The notes: generated from the sequence alone by a model not told the origin. A stretch of 64,000 nucleotides of DNA from Streptomyces sp. S465 (GCF_026898115.1 NZ_CP114036.1:1-64000); one strand, 5' to 3'; counted from the first letter of the stretch, positions 10,218 to 19,934 are shown. Numbers and translations are program-made.

Positions 10218-10847
10218 GTGAAAAAGACCAGAGATACGCCGACTGACGATAAGTTCGCTGCCGTCTGCAGCCAGGTGTGGGACGTCCTGATCCCCGCCCG
10301 TGCCGACTACCTGGCAGGAGTCTCACCGCACTACGACGAGGTGTTCCACGACGTCGTGCAACGAACCGAGCACGCCAGCAGCCTCGGGAAGACGGACATC
10401 GCGGCCCTGGTCGTCTGGAAACGGCTCTCCGCACAGACCGCGTGGGTATCGGCGCTCATGTCCCTGCCCGACGCACACGTGCGCGAGGTCACCAAGCGGG
10501 CCGTCACCGCAGTCCGGGACACCGCGGTACCGCGCAGTGAGGCTGCCCGCAAAGGCCGCAGCATCATGTGGGAACTGCCGGGCTTCCGTACCGGCGACGC
10601 CCTCGCCTCAGCCGCCCTGACAGCAGCAGCCCCCACACGGATGGCCGTCTACGACCGCCGTGTCCAACACGCCCTGGACACCCTGGGCCTCACCCTCACC
10701 CGCACACCGGGACGCTACAGCCGCTACATCCAACTCCTCGACAGCCTCCTCCAACACAGCCGAGCACCCGCCGACGGCTGGACCCCACGCGACATCGACA
10801 CAGCCCTGTACTGGACCGGCAAAAACCCCCAACCCACCGACCACTGA
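10218..10847 (+). CDS. Hypothetical protein downstream of tnsC
   Basis: 209 residues, seven bases after tnsC, intact and probably co-transcribed. I do not recognise the family with confidence. The central stretch 'LPGFRTGDALASAALTAAAP' followed by 'MAVYDRRVQHAL' is reminiscent of the helix-hairpin-helix and following loop of HhH-GPD DNA glycosylase-like proteins, but the catalytic Lys/Asp cannot be placed. No signal peptide or membrane segment is visible. It could be an accessory gene of the Tn7-like element or cargo. Confidence 0.55.
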   Translation: MKKTRDTPTDDKFAAVCSQVWDVLIPARADYLAGVSPHYDEVFHDVVQRTEHASSLGKTDIAALVVWKRLSAQTAWVSALMSLPDAHVREVTKRAVTAVRDTAVPRSEAARKGRSIMWELPGFRTGDALASAALTAAAPTRMAVYDRRVQHALDTLGLTLTRTPGRYSRYIQLLDSLLQHSRAPADGWTPRDIDTALYWTGKNPQPTDH

Positions 10848-11322
10848 GCCAGGAGCTACCAGCCTTGATGGCGATATCTGAATCTCCCACCCTCGATCTG
10901 TATCGTCGCAGAGTTGCTCAGCTTGCTTCCCCCAGGCAGACCCGCGCTGGCTGGCGGACGGCCGCCACAAGGGAGGGGCCGCCCGATAGCCAGCCAGCGC
11001 CAGGGCCGTCCAGGCGGTTGGAGGAGTTGCATCCTGTCGAAGCGCCACGCCCTTCGGACGATCCGGCGGTCGAGTAGGAACGAAGCTTCGTCGACACCCA
11101 GGGCTGAACTGGCCTTCTCCTCCCGCCTGCCCGGCATGGAACGGACTCCATCGCGGGAGGGGCTGCACGGGGAGGCGAAACTGCGGAGTGGGCCGATTGA
11201 CCCGGTATGCCGACATGCCCGGTTTCGCCGTCTCTGCTCATTGGATCGCCGTGAGGGGGCGTAGACGACCGTTTCCGCCCCCGGCCCGGCTACGGACTAC
11301 GTCCGCTGAAACGGGTCCTCTC
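10848..11322. other. Non-coding spacer with strong inverted repeats
   Basis: No convincing coding sequence in 475 bases between the tnsC-linked gene and the convergent pentapeptide-repeat gene. It holds the 12-bp perfect hairpin at 10944-11000 (listed separately) and a perfect 12-base palindrome ACGAAGCTTCGT at 11080-11091. Confidence 0.6.
10944..11000. terminator. Large hairpin (terminator or element end)
   Basis: GCGCTGGCTGGC at 10944-10955 is the exact reverse complement of GCCAGCCAGCGC at 10989-11000. The 33-base interior is itself GC-rich and partly self-complementary. The position, about 100 bases after the last gene of the Tn7-like module and before a convergent gene, fits a transcription terminator. 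It could also belong to the right end of the element. Confidence 0.5.
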
Positions 11323-12352
11323 TCACCGCGTGCCCGTGTGCATGCGGGAGAGCCGCTTGCGGATACGGGGGTCGTCCTTCAGCGCGGACGGGAGCAGGGT
11401 GGTGTGATCCCATTGGGTTTCGAGGAGTTGGCCCGCGCTGATCTTGGCAGGCTGTTCGGAGGCCGGGGTATCTGTGTCAGGGTCGTTTTTGCCGTTGCCG
11501 CCGGTGTTGCCTTCGATTCGCAACCAGGCGCCCCGTAGGTCTGCGCCCTTCAGGTCGGCGCCGACGAGTTGCGCTCCGCGCAGGTCCGTGCCGCGCAGGT
11601 CGGCCCTTCGGAGATCGGCGCCTTCCAGTCGGGTGCCGACGAGGTGGGTTCCCGAAAGACGTGCCCGGGGCAAATGTGCGTTGGCCAGGTCTGCACCGGA
11701 GAGGTTGGCGCGCTCCAGCCTCTGCCCGTTCGCCCCTGTCTCTTCCGCTCCGGCCGGGCCTGGCCGCACACCGATGTAGCGCAGGTGAGTATCACGCAGA
11801 TCGACCCGGGCTGACTTGTCATGGACGGGGTTCCGTTGGGTGAGCGTTTCGAACGCTGCCCGCACGTCGGGGGCGGGCCGGCCGCCAGCGTCCCGCTTCG
11901 TCCCGCCTCCGGCAGCTGGCGCACGCGTGCGGATATACCCCGAGAGAACGTCCACAACGGCTGGCTGATCGCGAGGCGAGTCTTCCATAATCCGCCGAAG
12001 AGCGAAGATTCCACCGAGGCGCACCCTCGTCGGCCTCGTCTCCCAGGTTGCCCACCGCGGCGTTGAAGCGGTCGGTGATCTGCCCCTCTTTCGTCAACGC
12101 CCTCTCCTGCCGGGCTTGATCATTGGCCTGCTGCGTCTGGACACTCGAATACCAGAGGCCGGCCACCGCCACCAAAGACGCGATCAGGATCGACACCAAC
12201 TCGATGCGCCGCGCCCAGTCCAGACCCCCTGCACCATGCTGAGGGCCGGGTGCGCTCCTCGGCGGCCGAACGGGTCTGCCCCCCGAGCTGGGACGGGCAA
12301 CAAGACGATGAGGGCGAGGTAACCGGGTGCGGCGGGCAGGCATGGAAGACAT
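11323..12352 (-). pseudogene. Membrane-anchored pentapeptide-repeat protein (frameshifted)
   Basis: On the minus strand the N-terminal part (12352 to about 12030) has one membrane segment, 'ELVSILIASLVAVAGLWY', followed by 'QITDRFNAAVGNLGDE'. After a frame change near 12025 it continues with 'VRLGGIFALRRIMEDSPRDQ' and then about ten A(D/N)LxG-type pentapeptide units ('ADLRRADLRGTDLRG'). This matches a common Streptomyces architecture of a TM anchor, a linker and a right-handed pentapeptide helix of unknown function. The frame change is the only visible lesion. Confidence 0.75.
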
Positions 12353-13065
12353 ACCACCATCCGACTCCGGATGCCCGCATCACCGCAGCGGTTTCCGCTC
12401 AGCGCGCAGCTCGCCCCCAGCGCGATCCGCCCTGCGCCCTGGTCCGTGCCGGGGTTCTCGCCGGAGGCGGAGAAGAAGTCAATCGGACACCCGTGGTTGC
12501 CGCGCTGTCCGGTGACAGAGACGAGCGACCGTTTTCGCCCCCTGGCCGCTATGGATTTGCGGGCAGCCAAGACGCCCGGGAGAACGACCACCTCAGACGG
12601 AGGGGTGCCAACGGCAGTGATCAGCCCGTGGGGAACTGGACCCGTCGCGTCGCTCACCGAACTTCCCCTATCCGTTGAAAACGGGATCAAGTAGGGCGAG
12701 GAGCGCACCTGGTCGTTTTCAGAGATCCCCATCAGCCTCCCCGACCCACCCGACTCCATCAGGAACACCTCGACGACATCATTCCCTTCCCCACCGCACA
12801 CGCCAGACGGCCCCTACAAAGCTCCGACACCACAAACACGAAACCAGGCCTATGACCAGGCACAACACGACTGACCAGCCAAAACACACCCCCGGACCAT
12901 TAGACGCAGAAGCTACCCACAACGCCCCGGCAATTCCCACTACAACCCACACAACCCCAGGCCAGCCCCACCCCACCCCCACCAAACCCCATTCTCAACC
13001 AACACCCAACCCCGCAGCTCACACCACACCCAACACACCAACTACCCACCCTGGAATCGACACCC
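12353..13065. other. Long spacer with strand-asymmetric, G-poor segment
   Basis: No gene supported. The first part carries short open stretches without recognisable family features. From about 12.83 to 13.06 kb the plus strand is nearly free of G and rich in A and C, with repeated CCCA/ACCC-type tracts, quite unlike the surrounding sequence. Confidence 0.6.
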
Positions 13066-14319
13066 GCCGACCGGGCCCAGGCCCTCAAAGACATCGATCC
13101 CTGGTGGAACCCACCTTGACACCTGAGGTGGCAGCGTCACTACTACCGGGCCCCAGACGCCGCAGCTGGCCGCCCCTCCAGGCCGAGAACGGCTTCAATG
13201 ACCTCGACGACGCCCTGGCCGCGCGATGGCTGCAGTGCCAGTGCAGCACGTACAACGAGCTCCACCCCGAGCAGCAGCAACTCCTCGCCGACCTTGGCAT
13301 CACCGCAGCGGCGGTCCAGGGCATGGAACGGACATACACGCGCCCTGCCCCGAAGACGCCGTCTGCGGGGCCGGTCCCGGATACGGAAGACCAGAACGGC
13401 CGGGCCGGGCGAACCGCAGATCCGTCAGCTCCCACCGGTCGACGTCGCACACGGCGTGTCACCGACCCGAAGTGTCCCCGCGAGCCTGGCAGCCGCCCTT
13501 GGACACCGCCCCGATCTGAGACCGGGCTTCGAGACCGCCCTGCACACGCCCGGGCCTGGCACGCTGAACACGGCCACCTCGCAGCTCCCCGTGACACCCT
13601 GCACGACGGCCACCCCCTGGGCTTGTGGCTGTTCAGCCAGCGCAACCGAGCCAAACAACGCGCCCGAGCCGGTATGCCACCCTCACCCCATCTGACCGAA
13701 ATCACCGCGATCGACCCCTGGTGGAACCCACCGTGGGACCTGCACTGGCAGCGCAACTACTACCGCGCCCGCGACCACATCGCTGCGGGCGAAGCGTCCG
13801 ACCCCGGCCGCCCGCATCCCCGCACCGAGCACCGTCCTCGGCGGCTGGATCACCCGAGCATGCCTGAAGTACGACCAGCTCCACCCAGACCAACAGCACC
13901 TGCTGAACGCAATCAGCATCACCGCCCAGACAGCCGAACAGCGGCCTCCCAGCCCCCGCCCCCGGCCCCACGCCGAAGCCCTCACGCACGCCCGTACCTG
14001 GGCTAGCGAACACGGCCACCTCTGCCCGCCGATCAAGACCATCCATGACGGCTTCCCCCTCGGCGAATGGCTCAACCGACAGCGCGAACTCGCGAAAAAG
14101 CGCAGCAGCCCCTCCCCCACCCAGCAAGCACTCGCCACGATCGACCCCTGGTGGAACCCTCCCTGGCCCATCCTGTGGCAACGCGCCTACCACCATGCCC
14201 GCACCCACCCCCGCCGCCCCACCGCCCGCCACTGGCTCCAAAGCCAGCGCCGCGGCTGGCTGCTCCTCCACCCCGGCCAGCAGCACCTCCTCACCACAGC
14301 CGGCCTCATCAGCATCTGA
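13066..14319 (+). pseudogene. Helicase-associated (HA) repeat protein, degenerate
   Basis: Three HA-type repeats are recognisable. The first is only its end (~13.1 kb, 'IDPWWNPP' then TGA where Trp is expected). The second runs 13.54-13.79 kb ('ARAWHAEHGHLA' to 'WWNPPWDLHWQRNYY'). The third runs 13.98-14.26 kb ('ARTWASEHGHLC' to 'WWNPPWPILWQRAYH'). Between the first two lies 'LHPEQQQLLADLGITAA', as in the gene at 1-1466. Frame changes near 13.15 and 13.81 kb and the nonsense codon break the gene. It ends at a TGA at 14317-14319. No helicase motor domain is present. Confidence 0.7.
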
Positions 14320-14855
14320 ACGTTCCCCTCGGACCGGCATGGCGCCACCGACTCCGAGTCGGCCGACTCCCTCAGCCAGCCGCGGCCGGAGAAAACTCCT
14401 GGTGCTGATCTGGCTCAACAAGCCACCGACGGCACCGAGATGACCGATACTGGTGAGCAAGTCCGGTGTGCCCGCAGGACGGTGCGTGAGGCCAGCGAGC
14501 AAGAGAAAGGCGGCGCGGAAAAGGTTAAATGAACCGGCTTAAGGGCTTCATAAGCATTCTTTTTGTTATTTTCGCTATGTAGCCCACCCTGCCCAAAAAG
14601 CCGAAGAGAACCTCCCCCGCAAAAACCGCCGAACACCCCCTCGAAACCACCCCACGGGAACAGCGAACCCGCCTCCCAAGGGGCTGACAGGCCTGCCATA
14701 AAACACCACCGGCCCGCCCCGCGGCGGCGCCGGCCCTTGGCATGCCCTCACACCACGGCACACCTGTGCCGCCTCTCCCCGTCCCAGCCGTCCCCGCACG
14801 GCTCGTTCAGGCATGAGGCGGCCCAGCCGTCACGTGCTGGAAGGGCATCCACGCG
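14320..14855. other. Spacer, locally AT-rich
   Basis: No gene supported over 536 bases. A short segment around 14.52-14.58 kb is unusually AT-rich for this DNA and could contain a promoter for the small membrane-protein gene at 14856. Confidence 0.4.
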
Positions 14856-15218
14856 ATGAACCCGTCCCCCCTCGCCCCCCTCACCGGCCTCCTGGCCGGA
14901 CTCCCCGCCGTCCTCGCCGGCGCCCTGAGCGGCGCACCCTGGTGGGCCGTAGGAGCGACCGTCATCACGGCATACCTCGCCGTCCCCCTCACCAGCCTGA
15001 TCCTCGAACACGCCCGACAGCGAAAAGGAACACACCTCGACGAGAAATTCGCAGCCACACTCGACCAGATAACAGACCCCGAAAAAAGAATCCAAGCCAT
15101 CATCAGCTACCGGCAAGCCACAGCCCCCACCACTCCCCAGCCACCACCCGACCCGCCACCAGGAGCACTACCACCCACAGCACCAGACAGCGGCAGCCAG
15201 CCACCAGCAACCGCATAG
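14856..15218 (+). CDS. Small membrane protein, unknown function
   Basis: 120 residues. The N-terminal ~50 residues form two hydrophobic segments ('LLAGLPAVLAGALSG' and 'GATVITAYLAVPLTSLI'), followed by a charged, probably cytoplasmic region and a Pro-rich tail. I do not recognise a family. It stands alone between mobile-element remnants. The coding frame is intact and has good third-position GC bias. Confidence 0.55.
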   Translation: MNPSPLAPLTGLLAGLPAVLAGALSGAPWWAVGATVITAYLAVPLTSLILEHARQRKGTHLDEKFAATLDQITDPEKRIQAIISYRQATAPTTPQPPPDPPPGALPPTAPDSGSQPPATA

Positions 15219-15437
15219 ACAAGGACACCCAGGGCCTTCTCCGGGCGCAACACGACGGGTCCGGACGGCCGAGAGGCCATCCGGCCCCTGGACGATCCCC
15301 CACTTCTGGGCGATCTCGCACATCGACGGCCCGCCACCCGCCCAGCCCGACGCCGCCGCTCTTCCGGCTTCCGCCAGGCACGCCCGCTCCAGAATGTTCC
15401 AAGACAGATCTCCAGCGCCGTCGCGGAGGGGGATCAG

Positions 15438-15776
15438 GTGCCCGGACCAGGGTGGGAAAACTGGACAGCCGCAGGAGTGGATCCCAGCCGCCCGCCGGCC
15501 GACTGGGGCTGGAAGGTGACACGCCCTGCAGGCCACGGCTTCGAGGACGACCTGGCCGACTACGCCGCCGCACTGCGCGACCGCCGCAGCATCCTCCTCG
15601 AGGAACCGCCCGGCGTCGCGCTGCGGCGCCGCAAGCAGCCGTGGCACCGGGCAGCCCCGTACGCATCGGGTACGACCTACCCGCCGTTCACGAACGACAT
15701 CCCCTTCGGACTGTGGATCTTCAGCCTCACCCCGGACGACGACCAGGCACGCTCCGGTGGCTTTGTTCACGTGTAG
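15438..15776 (+). CDS. Hypothetical protein, possibly 3'-truncated
   Basis: 112 residues, soluble, no recognised domain. The last residues ('GGFVHV') coincide with a sequence change just before the convergent DUF4259 gene, so the original C-terminus may have been lost in a rearrangement. The frame is open and codon use is normal, but without homologues the gene is uncertain. Confidence 0.4.
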   Translation: MPGPGWENWTAAGVDPSRPPADWGWKVTRPAGHGFEDDLADYAAALRDRRSILLEEPPGVALRRRKQPWHRAAPYASGTTYPPFTNDIPFGLWIFSLTPDDDQARSGGFVHV

Positions 15777-15813
15777 CGGTTCTGGCTCAGGTTCCGTGCC
15801 GAGTGACGCTCCG

Positions 15814-16245
15814 TTATGGCTGGACATCGAATGCAGCGATTGAAGGGGGTGGCGGGGCAAGCACGGCGCGAAGGCGCGTCAGTATGGCTCGCCACTGCTT
15901 CCAGTCCTCCGGGTCGACCCAGTTTGAAGCCGGCCCGTCCTCGTCGCTGGCGATGCGGGCGAGGGCTTTGTCGGCGAGTGCCCGAAGGTCGGAAGGGAAC
16001 ACGGGCATAGGTGTTTCCGGACCGTAGGACTTGTCGACGGGTTCGCCTCCCGGGCATTGCGCCGCGATGAGTGCAGCGGCGGCCACCGCCTCTTCTGCTT
16101 CCGTGAGATAGCCGGTGGCGTCGATCGTCCGGATGAGGACGCCTCGGATCAGGGCTTCGCGCGCCTCGGGCTCGGCGTCGTCGAGAGCGTTGGCGAAGTC
16201 TGCGGCTGTGTCGTTGTCGAAGGGACCGGTATCCCAGGTGCCCAT
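15814..16245 (-). CDS. DUF4259 domain-containing protein
   Basis: 143 residues starting at 'MGTWDTGPFDNDTAADFA', the hallmark N-terminus of DUF4259, a small acidic actinobacterial family of unknown function. The helical body ('EAREALIRGVLIRTIDAT', 'EAVAAAALIAAQCPGG') is typical. The start was chosen at the MGTWDTGPF methionine because upstream residues are not conserved-looking. Confidence 0.8.
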   Translation of the reverse strand: MGTWDTGPFDNDTAADFANALDDAEPEAREALIRGVLIRTIDATGYLTEAEEAVAAAALIAAQCPGGEPVDKSYGPETPMPVFPSDLRALADKALARIASDEDGPASNWVDPEDWKQWRAILTRLRAVLAPPPPSIAAFDVQP

Positions 16246-16304
16246 GCTGATCTCCCTTGCGTAAGGTCGCCCGGATCCTCGCATCAGGGACTGACAACAT
16301 GACT

Positions 16305-16385
16305 ACGGGGTGAGCGGACCCGTTTGCGCAGGAGGTCGAAGCCTGCGCGGCCGAACATCTGGCGCTTGAGCATCTTAAAAGTTAC
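16305..16385 (-). pseudogene. 3' remnant of an ISL3-type transposase
   Basis: On the minus strand a short stretch reads 'FKMLKRQMFGRAGFDLLRKRV', the usual C-terminal end of ISL3-family transposases. The rest of the transposase is absent, because a recombinase gene follows at once on the other strand. It marks an old insertion or deletion event. Confidence 0.55.
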
Positions 16386-16431
16386 GTGGAATCTGCCGGG
16401 GTGATCATGTCTCTCCGGTGCAACCACGGAC

Positions 16432-17451
16432 TTGGGAGATGTGTTGAGCGGCAGCACGGTGCTGACGGAGAAGTGGCCGGTTCTCGGCCGGCACGAGCAG
16501 GCGGCGACCTGGCTGACGATCTGGACGGATCTCGGACGTGCGCCCCGCACGATCGATGCCTACGCGCGCGGGCTGGCCAAGTACCTGCTGATGTGTGAGC
16601 GGGAGGAACTCGACCCGGTCACCGCGAACCGCGCGCATATCGCCCTCTACGTACGGGAGTTGACCTCACGGCCTCATCGCCGAGGGGTCAACGTGGTCTC
16701 GATCGACTCGGGGGCGGGACTGGCCAACGCCACCATCCAGCAGCGTCTGGTGCCGGTCCGTCTGTTTTACGACTTCCTCATGGAGGAGGGCCTGCGGGAG
16801 TCGAATCCGGTCGGCCGGGGCCGCTACACCCCCGGCCGCCGGGCCGGGGCCAGCCAGCAGCGGGGGCTGGTGCCGCGGCTGACCAAGCTGCCGTGGATCC
16901 CCACTGAACAGCAGTGGCTGCGGATCTTGGAGGTGGCCCGGCGCGAGCCGGTCCGCAACCGGGTGATGCTCGCCCTGGCCTACGATGCCGCACTGCGGCG
17001 AGAGGAGCTGTGCTCGCTGCGGACCGATGACGTCGATCCGGCCCACCGCGCGCTGCGGATACGGGCGGAGACGACGAAGAACCGGCTGGAGCGGGTGGTG
17101 CCGTACTCGGCGTCGACCGGGGTGCTGCTGTCGGGCTACCTCGCCCACCGTGCCGGGATCAGCCGGGCCCGCGGGCCGTTGTTCCTATCGGAGTCGCGCC
17201 GCAATCACGCCCAGCCGCTGAGCCTGTGGACCTGGTCGAAAGTGATCCGCAGAATCGCGCTGGCCTCGGGCGTCGAGCGGTTCTCCACGCACACCACCCG
17301 GCATCTGTGGGCACGGGCATGCCTAGGGGCTATCAACAGCACGAGACCTGCCAGCATGTTCCCGAGAGGTGAGTGGCACAAAGCAGAGCAGTCAGCCGTT
17401 GCCCAGTTGTCGGTGCGGGCCAGTAACCTCGGGGGATGGGAGATGCGGTGA
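16432..17451 (+). pseudogene. Tyrosine recombinase/integrase, C-terminally truncated
   Basis: A site-specific integrase with a SAM-like N-terminal core-binding domain ('APRTIDAYARGLAKYL') and a catalytic domain with Arg I in 'AALRREELCSLRTDDV' and the H-x-x-R box in 'THTTRHL'. Family similarity stops right after HTTRHL (about 17315). The second His and the catalytic Tyr are missing, and the remaining codons look like unrelated DNA overlapping the next gene's start. It should be inactive. The TTG at 16432 is a possible start. Confidence 0.75.
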
Positions 17452-18399
17452 AACCCGAAACGCTGCGTTCCGCCATAGCCAGCGCTGTTGCCGAGTTGAA
17501 GTCGTACGAGGTCCCGGACGAATGCGTACGTCTGGGGCTTGCTCCCGGAGAAGAGAGCGAGGCCTTCGCGAGCAAGTACCGCTACGTCATGAAGCGACTG
17601 CGGCAGCTGGCAGTGCCAGAGCTGACCGCAGTTGCTCGCAAGGTCCTCGACGAGTACGAAACGCCGGAGCTGGAGCAGGTCCTCGCTTCCTTGGGCATGA
17701 TCGGCGTCGACGGAGAGTTCAAGGACCTGATCTTTGCCGCTAACGGCCCCAAGCCTTGAGATCGTTGCGCGCGACGCGGTCAACAACCGCCTCGACATCG
17801 TCCGCAACGCCCAGTACTGCCTGACGTACACCCGGCCTCTCGTCGCCGCCGGCCTGTCATGGGCGGAGCTCGTCAGCTGGTGGCAGCAGACGAACCCCGC
17901 CGTGGCAGGTGACCAGGAGGCCGCCTCCAGGACTCTGTGCGCCCGGCTCGCAGACTCGCTCGCCTCCCCGTCGGAAGAAGTCCTGTTCCACACGTACGCG
18001 GCCCTGTACTTCCGGGAGGGAGGGTCTGCCCTGCCCGCCCTGATTCCCCAGGTGTATCTCCACTACGACCCCTACACCGCGAAGGCCCGGGCCGAGCCTG
18101 GCCCTTTGGCGAGGCAGCGTATGGACTTCCTCCTGCTGCTGCCCAACAGGGTTCGGGTGGTCCTGGAGGTCGACGGCCAACAGCACTACTCGATCAACGG
18201 CAAGGCGAGCCCCGAACTGTATGTCCAGATGGTGTCGGAAGACCGGCAGTTGAAGCTCTCCGGATACGAGGTCTACCGCTTCGGTGGCCACGAGCTCGAC
18301 CGGAGTGCCGGCCCTCGGGCAGTCGCTGGCTTCTTCCGAGAGTTCTTCGGGCGCTACGACATACCGCTGCCGCCCACGGTGCCAACATCCAGCAGCTAG
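17436..18399 (+). pseudogene. AbiJ-related abortive-infection protein with nuclease-like C-terminal domain (one frameshift)
   Basis: Two abutting reading frames form one ~320-residue protein if a single extra base near 17756 is removed ('NGPKP' continues as 'EIVARDAVNN'). The centre 'VARDAVNNRLDIVRNAQYCL' with 'GLSWAELVSWW' matches what I know of AbiJ-related N-terminal domains. The C-terminal part 'RQRMDFLLLLP..VRVVLEVDGQQHY' followed by 'VSEDRQLKLSGYEVYRFGG' looks like a PD-(D/E)XK/DUF559-type nuclease core (D...EVD). This suggests a phage-defence nuclease. It sits directly behind a truncated integrase. Family naming is from memory. Confidence 0.6.
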
Positions 18400-18609
18400 C
18401 CGTTGCGGCGTGACTCCCTACGGCGGAGGCTCGTTGGGCATGACGGTGCCGCCCCCAGCCCGCCGCGACGGTGCCTCGGCTGAAGAGCGACCGGACCCGT
18501 GACCGGCGACACCGTAAGCCCCAGATGCACCGCATCATCGCGACGTACGCTCACGTGGCCTGGCCACCGACAGCGCCACATCACGGGAGGGCGCACAAGG
18601 AACCAGCCA

Positions 18610-19141
18610 TTGAGTTCACACGCCCGTAAGAACCAAGCACGCCAGTACCGCGACCAGCACAAGGTCACCTACACAGCAGGACTGCAGCAGATCCGCGACT
18701 GCCTTCCCCCTGCCCAAGGCGCGACGAGAGCCGCCCTGGCACCGAGCTGGACAGCCGACACCGTGCCCCAGGAGCTGCTGGCGGCGGTCGAGCAGCACTG
18801 CCGCTGGACCTCGAGCTACTGCCACCGAGCGGTACAGGCAGGCCGCGAGTACGGCGCATGCCTGCGCGAGTGGCAGCGTCTGGTGTCGTACGCCCTCACC
18901 GACGCTCACGCCCACAGCCAGCTGCTGATCGGCACCATCGCCGCCTTTCTTTCAGCAGCAGGGCGTCGAGGACGACCTCATCCGAGGGCACCTGCAATCC
19001 CCAGGCCCCGACCGCTACGTCACCGGCGATGCCCTGGCCCACCTCGCCGGCCTGCTCGGCCGCCCCCTCCCTAAAGGCACCGTCGAGTCCAGCTGGTACA
19101 GCATCGGACGCGCTATCGCCCAGCGCGACTCAGCGGAGTAG
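18610..19141 (+). pseudogene. Hypothetical protein (single frameshift)
   Basis: The TTG at 18610 opens a frame beginning 'SSHARKNQARQYRDQHKVTY', an N-terminus frequent in small actinobacterial and plasmid proteins. An extra base near 18949 shifts the frame, and the sensible continuation is 'FQQQGVEDDLIRGHL' to a TAG at 19139-19141. The restored length is about 177 residues. No catalytic motif is recognised. Function unknown. Confidence 0.5.
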
Positions 19142-19492
19142 TCACGTTCACTCCCCGCCGCGTGGTGTCTCGACTGGGCCATAGCCTGAGCGTCGCACAG
19201 GCGGCGGAGAGGATGGACGCTTACGTCGGCCTACCGGCTTTCTTCGATGATCCTGTAATGGGTGTCCGCCTTCAGGCCTTCATCCCTGTGGACGTACCAC
19301 AGGAGGTGTAGGTGTTGGCCGGGCTCATCGAGGCCGGGCCCCCGGTCTGCCCTGAGAATGTTCGGCTGACGGGTCTGTGAGGCGTACATCACAGACGGCC
19401 CTGTTCTCCTGAAGCTGCCGCGAAGTGACAAGTAGCTCTCTGTAACGGATCAGGAGTGGGCTTGTCAGCGGTTTGGATCCAGGGAGACCGGG
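19142..19492. other. Spacer upstream of Tn3 fragment
   Basis: 351 bases with no supported gene. Presumably it contains the end and promoter region of the Tn3-type element whose transposase N-terminus follows, but a 38-bp terminal repeat could not be confirmed by eye. Confidence 0.4.
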
Positions 19493-19837
19493 GTGCGGCA
19501 GGAGTGGGAGCCGGAGGACCTGATCGAGGTCTGGACGCTGCTGGAGGAGGACCAGGAGCGGCTGAGGAACAAGTCGGGGGCGAACCGGTTGGGGTTCGCG
19601 CTGTTGCTGAAGTTCTTCGAGGTGGAGGCCCGGTTTCCGGAGGATGCTGGGGAGATCCCGGTGCCGGCGGTGTCGGTCGCCCAGCAGGTGAGGGTGCCTG
19701 CGGAGGAGTGGGCCGCGTACGACTGGGCGGGGCGGGCGATCAAGCGGCACCGGATGGAGATCCGGCCGACCGGATCGCCCAGGGCCTGCGTAACCAGGCC
19801 AAGACCGCGCCGTCGAAGGCGGCCGCCGAACTCGTGA
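19493..19837 (+). pseudogene. Tn3-family transposase, N-terminal fragment (DUF4158)
   Basis: Starts at a GTG with 'RQEWEPEDLIEVWTLLEED' and 'KSGANRLGFALLLKFFE', the DUF4158 N-terminus of Tn3-family TnpA proteins. Similarity ends near 19760 after 'YDWAGRAIKRHR', and the rest of the ~1000-residue enzyme is missing here. A C-terminal Tn3 piece lies at 22.2-23.1 kb on the opposite strand. Confidence 0.75.
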
Positions 19838-19934
19838 GGTGAGGGGTCAGGCGGCGACGCTGGTGACAGGGAACCGCACACAGCGGATTCAGGGCACTCT
19901 GGCCATAGTTCCACCTTGCGCGCACCGTGTGACG

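Larger units (their letters stand above)
4419..10847 (+). mobile_element. Tn7-like transposition module (tniQ, tnsA-like, tnsB, tnsC)
   Basis: Five genes on one strand with tight spacing: TniQ-like, TnsA-like, DDE transposase (TnsB), AAA+ ATPase (TnsC/TniB), then a small unknown. Together these are the core components of a Tn7/Tn5053-type transposon. TniQ is upstream of tnsA here rather than downstream of tnsC. Only TnsC and the TnsA-like gene are intact. Transposon ends could not be identified, so the outer limits are unknown and could include the ABC-3C genes as cargo. Confidence 0.65.

Noticed and set aside
10218..10847. Calling the gene downstream of tnsC a DNA glycosylase
   Set aside because: Only a short helix-hairpin-helix-like stretch is suggestive; catalytic residues could not be placed, so it was left as hypothetical.
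1..14319. A Streptomyces telomere or replicon end inside the window
   Set aside because: HA-repeat genes hint at proximity to an end, but no series of telomere-type palindromes or terminal-protein genes was found.
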